Shown piece after piece: positions 1 through 9,860 of a stretch of DNA of 64,000 bases. The stretch is taken from positions 1 to 64,000 of the forward strand of contig NZ_JGVK01000001.1 of assembly GCF_000731795.2 (NCBI RefSeq), given 5' to 3'. The notes under the pieces were generated by a model, which did not search any database, was not told where the DNA came from, and saw only the letters and a program-made list of their open reading frames with translations. The stretch comes from Candidatus Photodesmus blepharonis. Lineage in GTDB: Bacteria > Pseudomonadota > Gammaproteobacteria > Enterobacterales > Vibrionaceae. A program made the translations under genes and the position numbers. Every line of letters starts with the position of its first letter. The first letter of the stretch is position 1.

Positions 1-28
1 GCGGGTTCGAATCCCGTCCACTCCGCCA
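1..28 (+). tRNA. tRNA-Asp, 3' end only
   Basis: The first 28 bases are the T-arm (gcggg, loop ttcgaat, cccgt), the 3' acceptor strand ccactcc, discriminator G and an encoded CCA. The T-arm plus acceptor sequence and the G discriminator match gammaproteobacterial tRNA-Asp as recalled, in the Vibrio form with acceptor CCACTCC. The anticodon lies outside the window, so the isotype rests on this 3' half alone. In vibrios tRNA-Asp often closes an rRNA operon, so an rrn locus could lie just to the left; that is inference. Confidence 0.8.
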
Positions 29-57
29 CTTTACTTGTGAACGGGCTTCTCTTATTC

Positions 58-855
58 TTATTCCTCTAATGAGATATTGTTGTAGTGAATGATATGCTTA
101 AGTATATTTTTGATGTTGCCTGAATTTGATCCAACTAAGTTGCCTGATTCTATATATTTAGTGCCTCCTGAAAAATCAGTCAAAATAGCTCCAGATTCTC
201 TTGCTATCAATTCGCCGGCAGCGATTTGCCAAAATTTTAAGCCTAGTTGAAAATACCCGTCAAAACGCCCAGCTGCAAGATAACACAGATCTAAAGCAGA
301 TGAACCAGTGCAACGTAAATCCGCGGAGTTTATCATTAAGGATGATATTGTTTTTATATATGATTCACAATATTTTTGTTTCTCAAATGAAAAACCGGTA
401 GCAATTATACTTCCTTTGATTTTTTTAAACTCTTTAACGCGAATACGTGTATTGTTTAATTGGGCGCCACAACCACGCTGGGCTGTGAATAGTTCGTTAC
501 GTATTGGATCATAAACACACGCAAACTCTGTTCTATCTTTTATGCGAACTGCTATGGATATAGAAAAATGTGGTAATTTTTTTTCAAAGTTTTTGCTTCC
601 ACTTATTGGAACAATAATCCAACACACATGCTTTTTTTTACCTTTAAGGAAACCACTTTCTTCACTAAAAATTGAGTGTTCAGGGTACGAATTTTTGATG
701 TTGTTTACAATGATCGCTTCTGCTTTTTTCTCAGAAATCAATTTTTTTATGTTTTTTTGAGTTAGCTCAATTCTTTCATGTTCTGATAATGAGTTAGCAA
801 TGTAATTACCTGCTTTTCGTGTAGCCCGTACTACAATGTTGAGTATTGGATGCAT
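58..855 (-). CDS. suhB: SuhB, inositol monophosphatase-family Nus factor with degraded active site
   Basis: The 265-residue protein aligns end to end with E. coli SuhB (267 aa): start MHPILNIVVRATRKAGN, GTEES-like SEESG at 64-68, YDPIRNELFTA near 114-124, and TGSSALDLCYLAAGR near 182-196. SuhB is a metal-dependent inositol-1-phosphatase that also acts as a Nus factor in rRNA transcription antitermination. The catalytic motif, usually W-x-x-D-P-x-D-G-T-x-N-F, reads WIIVPISGSKNF (79-90), so both aspartates are gone. The second metal motif WDxAAG reads WQIAAG (208-213). The NVD aspartate near residue 44 is also missing. Only the EE pair survives. The frame is open throughout, so this is a maintained protein without phosphatase chemistry, not a pseudogene. 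It diverges from iscR. Confidence 0.93.
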   Translation of the reverse strand: MHPILNIVVRATRKAGNYIANSLSEHERIELTQKNIKKLISEKKAEAIIVNNIKNSYPEHSIFSEESGFLKGKKKHVCWIIVPISGSKNFEKKLPHFSISIAVRIKDRTEFACVYDPIRNELFTAQRGCGAQLNNTRIRVKEFKKIKGSIIATGFSFEKQKYCESYIKTISSLMINSADLRCTGSSALDLCYLAAGRFDGYFQLGLKFWQIAAGELIARESGAILTDFSGGTKYIESGNLVGSNSGNIKNILKHIIHYNNISLEE

Positions 856-1191
856 ATATTTTTCCCAGCATTTTAAAGAACGAAAAAATAGGAGTAGTCT
901 ATCAGAATTTAAATTTTAAAGATAATAGACTAGAAATTATTTTGAAATGCTACTTATCGGTGAATATGTATTTGATATCCCGATAATTTTCCTTGAAATT
1001 TTATAAAAATTCAGAAGGTGAATAAGTAATGAACTTTAACTTAACTGGACTGTTCTATACCAGGATTAATTTGAAGCTATAATCATTCTTAATAAAATTC
1101 TTCTTTTTCCGATCTTCTCTAGCCATATACTTGACTATTTTAATCAGGTATGCAATTATCATTAATATATAATTTTTTAGCATAGTGTGAT
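856..1191. other. Divergent intergenic region between suhB and iscR
   Basis: This AT-rich 336 bp gap has no credible gene on either strand. In related gammaproteobacteria trmJ normally sits between suhB and iscR; it is absent here, so the gap probably marks its loss. The right end carries the iscR operator and promoter. A weaker IscR-like match lies at 1042-1066 (about 17 of 25 consensus positions). A TATAAT at 1168-1173 has no well-placed -35 box. Confidence 0.6.
1127..1151 (+). promoter_or_regulatory. Type 1 IscR operator overlapping the iscR promoter
   Basis: The 25 bases from ATACTTGACT to CAGGTAT match the recalled type 1 IscR consensus (ATASYYGACTRWWWYAGTCRRSTAT) at 24 of 25 positions; the only mismatch is G to A at position 17. 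A -35 box TTGACT (1131-1136) lies inside the site, and a poor -10 (aattat, 1154-1159) follows at 17 bp. Type 1 sites bind holo-IscR carrying [2Fe-2S], giving feedback repression of the isc operon. Confidence 0.85.
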
Positions 1192-1665
1192 ATGAAACTT
1201 ACATCCAGGGAAAGGTATGCTGTAACGGCCATGTTAGATGTGGCTTTACATTCAGAAGAAGTTCCAGTTCCTTTAGCAGATATATCAATCCGTCAAGGCA
1301 TTTCTCTTTCTTACTTAGAGCAATTATTTCTAAGATTGCGTCAGGCGGGATTAGTTGTTAGTACTCGTGGACCTGCTGGAGGATATCAGCTAGGTGTTGA
1401 TGGACGTAAAATTGCAATTAGAAGCGTTCTTCTCGCAGTGGATGGATCTCTTGACGTAACGAAATGTAGCGGGAAAGGCGATTGTCAAAATGGTCTTCTT
1501 TGTTTAACGCATGTTTTCTGGTTAAATTTAAACTCACGTATAAATGGATTTTTAGACAGTATTACGATTGGTGAACTTATGACCAATAATGAAGTATTGA
1601 AGATTTCGGAACGTCAAAATGTCGATTTGATAGCCAATCGCAATTTTTCGGGCAGTAGTATATAG
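1192..1665 (+). CDS. iscR: IscR, Fe-S cluster-sensing transcriptional regulator
   Basis: A 157-residue Rrf2-family regulator that represses isc genes when loaded with a [2Fe-2S] cluster. The N-terminal winged helix ([17 protein letters not shown], then [19 protein letters not shown] and [10 protein letters not shown]) matches E. coli IscR. The cluster ligands Cys92, Cys98, Cys104 and His107 are all present in [17 protein letters not shown]. The C-terminal tail differs from E. coli and is about five residues shorter. It is the first gene of the isc operon and lies directly behind a near-perfect IscR site, so autoregulation is likely preserved. Confidence 0.97.
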   Translation: MKLTSRERYAVTAMLDVALHSEEVPVPLADISIRQGISLSYLEQLFLRLRQAGLVVSTRGPAGGYQLGVDGRKIAIRSVLLAVDGSLDVTKCSGKGDCQNGLLCLTHVFWLNLNSRINGFLDSITIGELMTNNEVLKISERQNVDLIANRNFSGSSI

Positions 1666-1726
1666 TACTGATTTATTTTACACTAATATTCGCTCCTAAC
1701 AATAGTCTTTACTTTGGAGTATTAAA

Positions 1727-2941
1727 ATGAAGTTTCCTATTTATTTCGATTATTCAGCTACTTGTCCTGTTGATCCGCGTGTAGCTGAAAAAATGGTTCA
1801 ATATATGACTATTGATGGTGCTTTTGGTAATCCTGCTTCTCGTTCTCATCGTTATGGTTGGCAGGCTGAAGAAGCAGTTGACGTGGCTCGTGAGCAAATT
1901 GCTAATTTATTAAATGCTGATCCGCGTGAGATTATTTTTACATCAGGTGCGACTGAATCTGATAATCTTGCCATTAAAGGTATCGCTCATTTCTATTCTG
2001 AAAAAGGTAAGCATATTGTTACATCTAAAACAGAACATAAGGCTGTTCTTGATCCATGTCGTAAGCTTGAACATGAAGGTTTCGAAGTAACTTATCTAGA
2101 GCCTAAAGCGAATGGTATTCTTGATTTAGACGAGCTCAGGGCTGCTATTCGTAAAGATACTGTTCTTGTCTCTATTATGCATGTAAATAATGAGATAGGT
2201 GTAATTCAAGATATTGCCGCTATTGGTGATCTATGTCGTGAGCATAATACTATTTTCCATGTTGATGCTGCACAATCTGCAGGAAAACTCCCTATTGATG
2301 TACAGAAAATAAAAGCAGATTTAATCTCGTTATCTGCACATAAAATTTATGGACCAAAAGGCATTGGTGCATTATATGTTCGTCGTAAACCGCGTATTCG
2401 TCTAGAAGCTCAAATACACGGAGGTGGTCATGAACGTGGTTTTCGCTCTGGTACCTTGGCTACTCATCAAGTTGTTGGAATGGGAGAAGCTTTTCGTATT
2501 GCAGCAAAGGATATGGGTAAAGATTTAAATCATGCGAAAGAGTTACGTGATCGTTTGCTTAACGGCATTAAAGATATAGAGGCAGTGACTATTAATGGTG
2601 ATTTAAAACAACGTTTAGCGAATAATTTAAATATTAGTTTTGCTTTTGTAGAAGGTGAATCTTTGCTCATGTCTTTAAAAGATCTGGCTGTTTCTTCTGG
2701 TAGCGCATGTACTTCAGTTAGTCTAGAACCTTCATATGTATTACGTGCTTTAGGTCTAGATGATGAACTTGCGCATAGCTCAGTTCGCTTTTCCTTTGGT
2801 CGTTTTACGACAATTGAAGAGATCGATTATGCGGTATCTCAAATTCGTGTTGCAGTGGACAAATTGCGTGATATGTCACCTTTATGGGATATGTATAAAG
2901 ACGGCGTTGATCTGAGTGCTGTAAAATGGGCTCATCACTAA
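1727..2941 (+). CDS. iscS: IscS, cysteine desulfurase
   Basis: A 404-residue PLP enzyme, the same length as E. coli IscS. It removes sulfur from cysteine as a persulfide for Fe-S assembly and tRNA thiolation. PLP-binding lysine is seen in [12 protein letters not shown] (about residue 206) and the mobile catalytic cysteine in SSGSACTS (about residue 328). The [14 protein letters not shown] segment holds the PLP-contacting aspartate. The end, SAVKWAHH, matches the IscU-contacting C-terminus of the family. It sits 61 bp after iscR in the same operon. ThiI, further right in the window, is a likely sulfur acceptor. Confidence 0.98.
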   Translation: MKFPIYFDYSATCPVDPRVAEKMVQYMTIDGAFGNPASRSHRYGWQAEEAVDVAREQIANLLNADPREIIFTSGATESDNLAIKGIAHFYSEKGKHIVTSKTEHKAVLDPCRKLEHEGFEVTYLEPKANGILDLDELRAAIRKDTVLVSIMHVNNEIGVIQDIAAIGDLCREHNTIFHVDAAQSAGKLPIDVQKIKADLISLSAHKIYGPKGIGALYVRRKPRIRLEAQIHGGGHERGFRSGTLATHQVVGMGEAFRIAAKDMGKDLNHAKELRDRLLNGIKDIEAVTINGDLKQRLANNLNISFAFVEGESLLMSLKDLAVSSGSACTSVSLEPSYVLRALGLDDELAHSSVRFSFGRFTTIEEIDYAVSQIRVAVDKLRDMSPLWDMYKDGVDLSAVKWAHH

Positions 2942-2973
2942 TTTCTTAAGAATTTAATTTCTAGGTGCATGTT

Positions 2974-3363
2974 ATGGCGTATAGTAAAAAAGTAATTGAT
3001 CATTATGAGAACCCGCGTAATGTTGGTTCCCTTGATAAGAAAGATCCAAATGTTGGTAGTGGTATGATTGGAGCTCCAGCTTGTGGTGATGTTATGAAGT
3101 TGCAAATCAAGGTAACACCGGAAGGTATTATCGAAGATGCAAAGTTTAAGACTTATGGTTGTGGTAGTGCAATTGCCTCTAGTTCGTTAGTTACAGAGTG
3201 GGTAAAAGGAAAAAGTATTGATGAAGCGATTTCAATTAGAAATGTTGAGATTGCTGAGGAGCTAGAACTGCCTCCTGTGAAAGTGCATTGTTCTATTTTA
3301 GCTGAGGATGCAATTAAAGCAGCTATTGCAGATTATAGAAAAAAACGTATGATCGATAATTGA
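2974..3363 (+). CDS. iscU: IscU, Fe-S cluster scaffold
   Basis: The scaffold on which [2Fe-2S] clusters are built before transfer by HscA/HscB. ATG at 2974 gives MAYSKKVIDHYENPRNVGS, matching the family start; an in-frame GTG at 2965 is less likely. Key residues are at the E. coli positions: Cys37, Asp39, Cys63, His105 and Cys106. The HscA-recognition motif LPPVK is at 99-103. The protein has 129 residues against 128 in E. coli and ends in a basic KKRMIDN tail. It lies between iscS and iscA. Confidence 0.98.
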   Translation: MAYSKKVIDHYENPRNVGSLDKKDPNVGSGMIGAPACGDVMKLQIKVTPEGIIEDAKFKTYGCGSAIASSSLVTEWVKGKSIDEAISIRNVEIAEELELPPVKVHCSILAEDAIKAAIADYRKKRMIDN

Positions 3364-3407
3364 GAAGCAACTGATTTTTTTATAAATTTAAGGTAAGACG
3401 TTCTCCC

Positions 3408-3731
3408 ATGGCTATCACAATAACAGAAACGGCAGCAACACGAATTAAGGCTTTTTTAAAAAACAGAGGTAAGGGCATAGGTTTGCGTTTAGGAGTAAAA
3501 ACGACTGGTTGTTCTGGTATGGCTTATTTTTTGGAGTTTGCCGATATGCTTAATGTGGAGGATAAAATTTTTGAACATATGGGAGTTAAAGTGATAGTCG
3601 ATCCTAAAAGTTTAATTTATCTTGATGGTACTGAGCTTAGTTATGTTAAAAAGGGATTAAATGAAGGTTTTGAATTCAACAATCCAAATGTTAAAGACGA
3701 ATGTGGTTGTGGTGAAAGTTTTAGAGTTTAG
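3408..3731 (+). CDS. iscA: IscA, A-type Fe-S carrier
   Basis: A 107-residue A-type carrier protein that receives clusters and passes them to [4Fe-4S] apo-enzymes; LipA and IspG in this window are clients of that kind. The three ligand cysteines are present: Cys35 in TTGCSGMAY, and Cys99 and Cys101 in DECGCGESF. Length equals E. coli IscA. It is the fourth gene of the isc operon, 44 bp after iscU. Confidence 0.97.
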   Translation: MAITITETAATRIKAFLKNRGKGIGLRLGVKTTGCSGMAYFLEFADMLNVEDKIFEHMGVKVIVDPKSLIYLDGTELSYVKKGLNEGFEFNNPNVKDECGCGESFRV

Positions 3732-3800
3732 TTTTTCTTATTTTTTAAACAGTAAGCTAACTACACTTTAAATTATTCATAAGATAGGGTTGTTCTGTCA

Positions 3801-4319
3801 ATGAATTATTTTGAGTTGTTTGATTTGCCAATTCAGTTTCGTTTAGACAATGCTCTTCTTTCTTCAAAATTTAGGATGTTGCAGAAGCGTTTTCATCCGG
3901 ATAAGTTTGTGCTTGCTTCGGAACAAGAACGTCTGAAGTCTTTACAGAAAGCTTTGCAAATTAATGACGCATATCAAGTGTTGAGATATCCGCTTTCGCG
4001 TGCTGAGTACTTGTTGTTGCAGAATGGTTTTGGAATCAATGATCGGAAGATGATCCAAAATCCCGCATTTTTAATAAAACAAACGGAATTATACGAAGAA
4101 CTGGAAGAGGTACTTCTTAATCCGGAAGGTAAGGACGCTTTGCTTGAGTTCTATAGAAAAGTTAGTAAGAGTTACAAACAGCATTTGATGTTAATGGAGA
4201 AAGAGTTAGATGCTGCTTTGTGGATAAATGCTATGGAAAGTTTAAAAAAACTTCAGTTTATTGCTAAGTTTAAAAGTAGGATTGAACAACGAATAGAAGA
4301 TAAATCATTTGGTTATTGA
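3801..4319 (+). CDS. hscB: HscB, J-domain co-chaperone for Fe-S transfer
   Basis: A 172-residue type III J-protein that delivers IscU to HscA and stimulates its ATPase. The N-terminal J-domain carries HPD at 32-34 in KRFHPDKF, followed by the C-terminal helical bundle that binds IscU. Length equals the E. coli protein (171 aa) within one residue. The order hscB-hscA-fdx after iscA is the classic proteobacterial isc arrangement; the next start codon is 20 bp downstream. Confidence 0.96.
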   Translation: MNYFELFDLPIQFRLDNALLSSKFRMLQKRFHPDKFVLASEQERLKSLQKALQINDAYQVLRYPLSRAEYLLLQNGFGINDRKMIQNPAFLIKQTELYEELEEVLLNPEGKDALLEFYRKVSKSYKQHLMLMEKELDAALWINAMESLKKLQFIAKFKSRIEQRIEDKSFGY

Positions 4320-4339
4320 CTAAATAAGGATTTGTTATT

Positions 4340-6190
4340 GTGTTACTTAAAATTGAAGAACCAAATCAAAGTGGTATTTTACGTAGGCACAAGTTTGCTG
4401 CAGGAATTGATTTTGGCACAACAAATTCTTTGATTGCTTCTGTAAAGGAAGGTGAGGCTAGGGTTCTTTTGGATTCTGAAAACCGAGGTATCTTACCTTC
4501 AATAGTTAATTACGCTTCGGGAGAGTTGTTAGTTGGTCATAACGCAAAAGAAAGGGCTAAAATTGAATCTAAAAATACCATCTTTTCCATCAAGCGCTTG
4601 GTTGGGCGATCGTTTGATGATATTCAGAATTGTTATCCATTATTGCCTTATACTTTGAAAAAAGGTGAGAGTGGGTTGCCTATTTTAGAAACAAATCAGG
4701 GTGATAAAAGTCCAGTCGAGATCTCATCTGAAATTCTTAAAGTTCTTGGCAAGCGTGCTGAAGAGAGATTAGGTGGTGAGCTTTCTGGCGTTGTTATTAC
4801 TGTGCCAGCTTACTTTGATGATATTCAACGTATGTGTATAAAAAATGCTGCTAATTTAGCTGGTCTTCGTGTATTACGTTTGCTCAATGAACCAACTGCA
4901 GCTGCGCTTGCTTATGGTTTAGACTCAGGCCGAGAAGGTGTTATAGCTGTTTATGATCTCGGTGGTGGTACATTTGACATTTCTATTTTGCGTTTATCCA
5001 AAGGTGTTTTTGAAGTTTTAGCAACAATGGGTGATTCTGCTTTAGGTGGTGATGATTTTGACAACTTGGTTGCTGAATATTTTCAAGCTAAAGCAAATTT
5101 AAAAGGTAAACTATCCTCTGAACAAAAGCGTGAATTGCTTGATATTGCAATTGATGCAAAAACGCGTTTATCTTATGTTGATTTTGTTGAAGTATCGATT
5201 TTCGGGTGGATTGGAACTTTTACTTGCGAAGAATTTAATGCTCTCATTCAACCCCTTGTGAAAAAAACCTTAATTTTGTGTTCTAAAGCGTTGAAAGACG
5301 CAGAAGTGGATATCAGTAGAGTAATAGAAGTAGTTATGGTTGGGGGTTCGACTCGCATTCCATTAGTACTTCAAATGGTTGGTGATTTTTTAAATTGTGT
5401 CCCGTTGACTAGTATTAATCCTGATGAAACAGTAGCGATTGGTGCTGCGATTCAAGCTGATCTTTTAGTAGGTAATCGATCTGATTTAGAAGTGTTGTTA
5501 TTGGATGTCATTCCTCTATCTCTTGGCATTGAAACTGTAGGAGGTGTAGTTGAAAAAATTATTCCACGTAATACAATAGTTCCAGTTGCTCGAGCACAAG
5601 AGTTTACGACGTATAAAAACGCTCAAACAGCGATGACGATTCATGTCGTTCAAGGTGAGCGCGAAATGGCTGACGGTTGTCGTTCGTTAGCCAGATTTAC
5701 CTTAAAGAAGATTCCTTCTATGACGGCAGGTGCTGCGAAGATTCGAGTGATTTACCAAGTCGATGCTGATGGCCTGTTGTCTGTAACAGCTACGGAAAAA
5801 AGTAGTGGTGTAAAAGCTGATATTCAAGTTAAGCCATCTTATGGTCTGGGTTATACGGAAGCAATAAGTATGCTAAAAGATTCGGTAATTAACGCTAAAG
5901 AAGATGCGGATGCCCGTGCGTTTGCTGAACAAAGGGTAGCAGCTAGAGGTATTATTGAAGCCCTTGTTGCAGCAATGAAAGCTGATGCTGAAGTATTGTT
6001 ATCATCCGAAGAAAAGAAACACTTATCGTGTCAGATTCAAAAGTTAATCACGCTTTGTGATAATGGTAATGCTAGTGAAATTGAGAGAGGTATTAAGGAG
6101 TTAGATAAAGCAAGTCAAAAGTTTGCTTCAAGTCGTATAGAACAATCGATTCGATCAGTTCTTTTAGGTCATTCGATTGATGATATTTGA
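4340..6190 (+). CDS. hscA: HscA, Hsp70-class chaperone for Fe-S transfer
   Basis: A specialised DnaK paralogue of 616 residues, the E. coli HscA length. It binds the LPPVK motif of IscU and drives cluster release. The nucleotide domain shows [10 protein letters not shown] near residue 22, the phosphate 2 motif [11 protein letters not shown] and the adenosine motif [11 protein letters not shown]. The substrate domain begins after [17 protein letters not shown]. Translation starts at GTG 4340, giving MLLKIEEP, which aligns with the E. coli N-terminus; ATG is not available there. fdx follows after 9 bp. Confidence 0.97.
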   Translation: MLLKIEEPNQSGILRRHKFAAGIDFGTTNSLIASVKEGEARVLLDSENRGILPSIVNYASGELLVGHNAKERAKIESKNTIFSIKRLVGRSFDDIQNCYPLLPYTLKKGESGLPILETNQGDKSPVEISSEILKVLGKRAEERLGGELSGVVITVPAYFDDIQRMCIKNAANLAGLRVLRLLNEPTAAALAYGLDSGREGVIAVYDLGGGTFDISILRLSKGVFEVLATMGDSALGGDDFDNLVAEYFQAKANLKGKLSSEQKRELLDIAIDAKTRLSYVDFVEVSIFGWIGTFTCEEFNALIQPLVKKTLILCSKALKDAEVDISRVIEVVMVGGSTRIPLVLQMVGDFLNCVPLTSINPDETVAIGAAIQADLLVGNRSDLEVLLLDVIPLSLGIETVGGVVEKIIPRNTIVPVARAQEFTTYKNAQTAMTIHVVQGEREMADGCRSLARFTLKKIPSMTAGAAKIRVIYQVDADGLLSVTATEKSSGVKADIQVKPSYGLGYTEAISMLKDSVINAKEDADARAFAEQRVAARGIIEALVAAMKADAEVLLSSEEKKHLSCQIQKLITLCDNGNASEIERGIKELDKASQKFASSRIEQSIRSVLLGHSIDDI

Positions 6191-6199
6191 GAGGCAAAT

Positions 6200-6538
6200 A
6201 TGCCTAAGATTATTGTATTACCGCATTCAGAACTTTGTCCTGAAGGTGCAGTTTTAGAAGCTAAGTCAGGCGAAAGTATTCTTGATGTGGCTTTAGAAAA
6301 CGCTATAGATATTCCGCATGCTTGTGAAAAGTCTTGTGCATGTACCACATGCCATATTGTGATTCGTGAAGGTTTTGATTCTTTAGAGATAAGTGATGAA
6401 TTAGAAGATGATATGCTGGATAGAGCGTGGGGACTTGAACCAGAGTCTCGACTTAGTTGTCAAGCTAAGGTATTGGACGAGGATCTTGTTATAGAAATTC
6501 CAAAATATACAGTGAATTATGTGTTAGATAACTATTAG
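6200..6538 (+). CDS. fdx: Fdx, [2Fe-2S] ferredoxin of the isc system
   Basis: A 112-residue adrenodoxin-type ferredoxin that supplies electrons for cluster assembly by IscS/IscU. Cluster ligands are Cys42, Cys48, Cys51 and Cys87 in [13 protein letters not shown] and RLSCQAK. The [17 protein letters not shown] segment is typical of the family. It starts 9 bp after hscA and so is probably translationally coupled to it. Confidence 0.97.
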   Translation: MPKIIVLPHSELCPEGAVLEAKSGESILDVALENAIDIPHACEKSCACTTCHIVIREGFDSLEISDELEDDMLDRAWGLEPESRLSCQAKVLDEDLVIEIPKYTVNYVLDNY

Positions 6539-6605
6539 TCATTTTAAATTCTTGTGAAGTGCATTTTTTGTAAGAATTGTACAAATAAGGGAGGGAGGTA
6601 CCATA

Positions 6606-6809
6606 ATGAACTGGAAAGATTCACGTGATATTGCGATTGAATTACACAATTTGTTTCCTGATGTTGATCCTAAAACAGTTCGTTTAACTGATCTATATCA
6701 GTGGGTTCTAGACTTAAATGATTTTGATGGCAAACCTGATCACTCAAGCGAAAAAATTTTAGAGGCAATTTTGTTATGTTGGATGAAGCTGGAAAAATCT
6801 AATTCTTAG
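6606..6809 (+). CDS. iscX: IscX, small acidic isc accessory protein
   Basis: A 67-residue protein of the IscX (YfhJ) family, an acidic partner of IscS proposed to tune iron supply or desulfurase activity. It begins MNWKDSRDIAIELHNLFPDVDP and has LYQWVLDLNDFDGKPD, both as in E. coli IscX. A strong ribosome-binding site (gggaggga) lies just upstream. It is the last gene of the isc operon, followed by pepB as in enterobacteria. Confidence 0.95.
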   Translation: MNWKDSRDIAIELHNLFPDVDPKTVRLTDLYQWVLDLNDFDGKPDHSSEKILEAILLCWMKLEKSNS

Positions 6810-6951
6810 TAAGGTTATGAGTTTTGGATTTGGAATGCGAGGATGATTACTTAATTTAGAGCTCTTTGACGAATTTACTGTGTTACAGTTTACGCGTGAT
6901 CGCATTGATTCATTCACTGTTTCTTGTTTTATTCTAAAGAGGGAAGTAGCT

Positions 6952-8241
6952 ATGTTAACAACAATGCCTGTGCATATTACTTGCAGGCCTGCAAAGCCTC
7001 AGTGGGGGAAAAATGCTTTTTTGTCGTTTTCTGAGAGTAGTGCAACAATTCATTTGAATAAGCATCATAATTACAGTGTTATTCAACTTGCTGCTCGTAA
7101 GTTGTGTAATTTGGGTATTTTATCTGTTTCTCTTCGAGGAGAAGGTTGGGATTTAGAAAATATTTGGATATTTCATCAAAGCTATTATAGTCCTCAAAAT
7201 AGGAATCTTCTAAAATGGAATTTATTCTCGGAAGTCGAAAAAAAGGAACTTGAATCTCGAATAAAAGTAACTAATTGGACTCGTGATATTACTAATAAGA
7301 GTGCAGAAGAGGTGACTCCATATAGATTGGCAACTATGGTTGTTGAATTTATTAAGTCTGTTGCACCAGAGGGTATGGTTACAGCAAAAATGGTGAAAGA
7401 CAAAAATTTACTAATTGAGAATTGGCAAGGTATTTACGCAGTTGGTCGAGGTTCAAAACAAATTTCTGTAATGTTGCAACTTGATTATAATCCTACTTTC
7501 GATGTAAATGCTCCTGTTTTTTCTTGTTTAGTTGGAAAAGGAATTACTTTTGATTCAGGTGGTTATAGTTTAAAATCCTCTGCTCTTATGAGTAGTATGA
7601 AAGCGGATATGGGAGGTTCAGGAATAATTGCTGGTGCTCTTGCTTTAGCAATTATGCGTGGTTTAAAGAAGCGAGTGAAGCTTATTTTATGTTGCGCAGA
7701 AAATATGATATCTGGTAAAGCTATTAAACTAGGTGATATAATCTCCTATAAAAATGGTAAAACTGTCGAGATTATGGATACGGATGCAGAAGGTCGTTTG
7801 GTTTTGGCTGATGGTCTTCTGTATGCTAGCGAACAAAATCCTGAGATGATTATCGATTGTGCAACTTTAACGGGTTCTGCTAAAAGTGCTTTGGGTAATG
7901 ATTATCATGCATTATTGAGTTTTGATGAGGAATTCTCGGATCGAGCTTTAACTATAGCTCAAGAGGAAAAAGAGGGCTTGTGGCGTTTACCATTGGCTGA
8001 TTTCCATCGTGGGATGCTTGTTTCTAATTTTGCTGATTTGTCTAATATTAACGGTGATAATTTTTTTCAAGATGCAAGTGTTGCAGCAGCATTTCTTTCT
8101 TATTTTGTTGATAATTATAAAAAAAAGTGGTTGCATTTTGATTGTTCTGGAGCTTATCGTAAAGTGGCGAGCGATATCTTGGCTGCAGGTGCAACAGGTA
8201 TGGGGGTGAGAACTATTGCTCAGATTATCACAAACGGTTAA
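6952..8241 (+). CDS. pepB: PepB, leucyl-type aminopeptidase
   Basis: An M17-family cytosolic aminopeptidase that completes peptide breakdown, using two metal ions. ATG 6952 follows a GGGA box and gives a 429-residue protein aligned with E. coli PepB (427); the frame is open further upstream but that part has no family similarity. Metal and catalytic motifs are intact: [20 protein letters not shown] and the M17 signature [12 protein letters not shown]. It ends in [13 protein letters not shown]. The position after iscX is conserved in gammaproteobacteria. Confidence 0.94.
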   Translation: MLTTMPVHITCRPAKPQWGKNAFLSFSESSATIHLNKHHNYSVIQLAARKLCNLGILSVSLRGEGWDLENIWIFHQSYYSPQNRNLLKWNLFSEVEKKELESRIKVTNWTRDITNKSAEEVTPYRLATMVVEFIKSVAPEGMVTAKMVKDKNLLIENWQGIYAVGRGSKQISVMLQLDYNPTFDVNAPVFSCLVGKGITFDSGGYSLKSSALMSSMKADMGGSGIIAGALALAIMRGLKKRVKLILCCAENMISGKAIKLGDIISYKNGKTVEIMDTDAEGRLVLADGLLYASEQNPEMIIDCATLTGSAKSALGNDYHALLSFDEEFSDRALTIAQEEKEGLWRLPLADFHRGMLVSNFADLSNINGDNFFQDASVAAAFLSYFVDNYKKKWLHFDCSGAYRKVASDILAAGATGMGVRTIAQIITNG

Positions 8242-8292
8242 ACATCAGTATTATTTTTGAGGTTTGTTTATGGTAGAAGAAAAGGATATCTT

Positions 8293-8718
8293 GTGAATTT
8301 GGAAAGAACGTTGTCTATAATTAAGCCTGATGCAGTAAAAAGGAATTTAATTGGTGCAATTTATCATCGTATTGAAAAAGCAGGTTTGTGTATTATTGCA
8401 GCTAAAATGCTTCGTTTAAATGAGAAACAGGTACTTGGCTTTTATACTGAGCATCAAGATAAATTTTATTATCCTCAACTTAAAGAGTTCATGATTTCTG
8501 GTCCTATTATGGTTCAAATCTTGGAAGGTAGAAACGCGGTTGCTTGCTATCGTGAGTTAATTGGAAAAATGAATCCAGAAGAGGCTGCATGTGGTACTAT
8601 CCGATCCGATTATGCTTTGAGTACACGTTGTAATTCTGTACATGGATCAGATAATCTAGAATCTGCTGTTCGTGAAATTGAATTTTTTTTTCCTGTATCT
8701 GAAATTTATCCACATTAA
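8293..8718 (+). CDS. ndk: Ndk, nucleoside diphosphate kinase
   Basis: Transfers phosphate from ATP to nucleoside diphosphates through a phosphohistidine. The frame is open from 8257, but GTG 8293, preceded by AAGGA, gives [18 protein letters not shown]. With that start the active-site histidine in [12 protein letters not shown] falls at His117, the position known in E. coli Ndk. The protein has 141 residues against 143 in E. coli. It lies between pepB and rlmN, as in E. coli and vibrios. Confidence 0.96.
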   Translation: MNLERTLSIIKPDAVKRNLIGAIYHRIEKAGLCIIAAKMLRLNEKQVLGFYTEHQDKFYYPQLKEFMISGPIMVQILEGRNAVACYRELIGKMNPEEAACGTIRSDYALSTRCNSVHGSDNLESAVREIEFFFPVSEIYPH

Positions 8719-8789
8719 TTTACTTAACGTTTAGTTATGTTGCGTGTTATCAAAGTAGTTTTTCGTTTTGCCAAATAGGGGATATATGC

Positions 8790-9860
8790 TTGTATAAGGT
8801 CAATTTATTTGATTTTGATCGAGAAGCTCTGCGTGCTTTTTTCGTTAAAGAGCTTGGTGAGCAGGCGTTTCGAGCTGAACAGGTGATGAAATGGATCTAT
8901 CATTTCGGAGTGGATGATTTTGATGAAATGACTGACATTGGTAAAAAACTGAGTGAGAAATTACGTTATAGATGTGAAATTCAAGCACCCTCTATTTCTA
9001 AAACGCAACACTCTCGTGATGGTACTATAAAATGGATGATGAGCGTAGGTGATCAGTGTGTTGAAACTGTGTATATTCCAGAAAATAATCGTTTTACGTT
9101 ATGTGTTTCTTCTCAGGTAGGTTGTACACTGGGATGTAAGTTTTGTTCGACAGCACAGCAGGGATTTAATCGCAACTTGAAAGTATCTGAAATTATTGGA
9201 CAAGTTTGGCGTGCAACGCAGGAAATTAGCGTAAAGAAAAAGAAGAAGTTCAGATTTCAACCGATCACCAATGTGGTCATGATGGGTATGGGTGAACCTC
9301 TTCTCAATGTTAAAAATCTTTTTCCAGCCTTGAGTTTAATGTTGGACGATTTTGGTTTTGGTTTATCGAAACGTCACGTAACGGTTTCAACTTCTGGTAT
9401 TGTGTCAGGTCTTAATCAAATGATTGGTAAAGTAGATGTGGCTTTAGCTATTTCGTTGCATGCGCCCAATAACAAGTTACGTAGTACTATCATGCCTGTT
9501 AATAAACGTTGGAACATTCAGCATATTCTTGCATCAGTTCGTCGTTATATTGCATTTTCAAATGCTAATCGTGGTAAGGTGACAGTTGAATATGTACTTT
9601 TGAATTCTATAAATGACAGTGTAGAGCATGCGCATGAGCTTGCTTTGTTGATGAAGGACACTCCGTGTAAAATCAATTTGATTTCGTTTAATAGATATCC
9701 AGGTTCTTGTTATAATAAAACAAGTAACTCTCGTATTGCGAATTTTAAAAAAAAGCTGATGGAGCATAATTATATAGTTACGGTACGAAAAACTCGTGGT
9801 GATGATATTAATGCCGCATGTGGTCAATTAGTTGGAGATGTGATTGATAAAACGAAGTAG
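8790..9860 (+). CDS. rlmN: RlmN, dual 23S rRNA / tRNA adenine-C2 methyltransferase
   Basis: A radical-SAM enzyme that methylates A2503 of 23S rRNA and A37 of some tRNAs. The cluster motif CxxxCxxC is Cys112-Cys116-Cys119 ([11 protein letters not shown]). The two mechanistic cysteines are Cys105 and Cys344 ([11 protein letters not shown]). The start is TTG 8790 behind an AGGGG box; the nearby ATG at 8787 runs straight into a stop. The N-terminus thus begins at the [14 protein letters not shown] segment, without the leader found in E. coli. The C-terminus stops at VIDKTK, about 15-20 residues short of the E. coli tail, but all catalytic residues are kept. Confidence 0.96.
   Translation: MYKVNLFDFDREALRAFFVKELGEQAFRAEQVMKWIYHFGVDDFDEMTDIGKKLSEKLRYRCEIQAPSISKTQHSRDGTIKWMMSVGDQCVETVYIPENNRFTLCVSSQVGCTLGCKFCSTAQQGFNRNLKVSEIIGQVWRATQEISVKKKKKFRFQPITNVVMMGMGEPLLNVKNLFPALSLMLDDFGFGLSKRHVTVSTSGIVSGLNQMIGKVDVALAISLHAPNNKLRSTIMPVNKRWNIQHILASVRRYIAFSNANRGKVTVEYVLLNSINDSVEHAHELALLMKDTPCKINLISFNRYPGSCYNKTSNSRIANFKKKLMEHNYIVTVRKTRGDDINAACGQLVGDVIDKTK

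Noticed and set aside
200-760. Plus-strand frames opposite suhB
   Set aside because: The minus-strand frame aligns end to end with SuhB; the plus-strand frames are composition shadows.
7194-7403. Minus-strand open frame inside pepB
   Set aside because: It is a shadow of the conserved pepB frame, with no start context or family similarity. The same holds for the other antisense frames inside dnaK, dnaJ, guaB, dxs and glyA.
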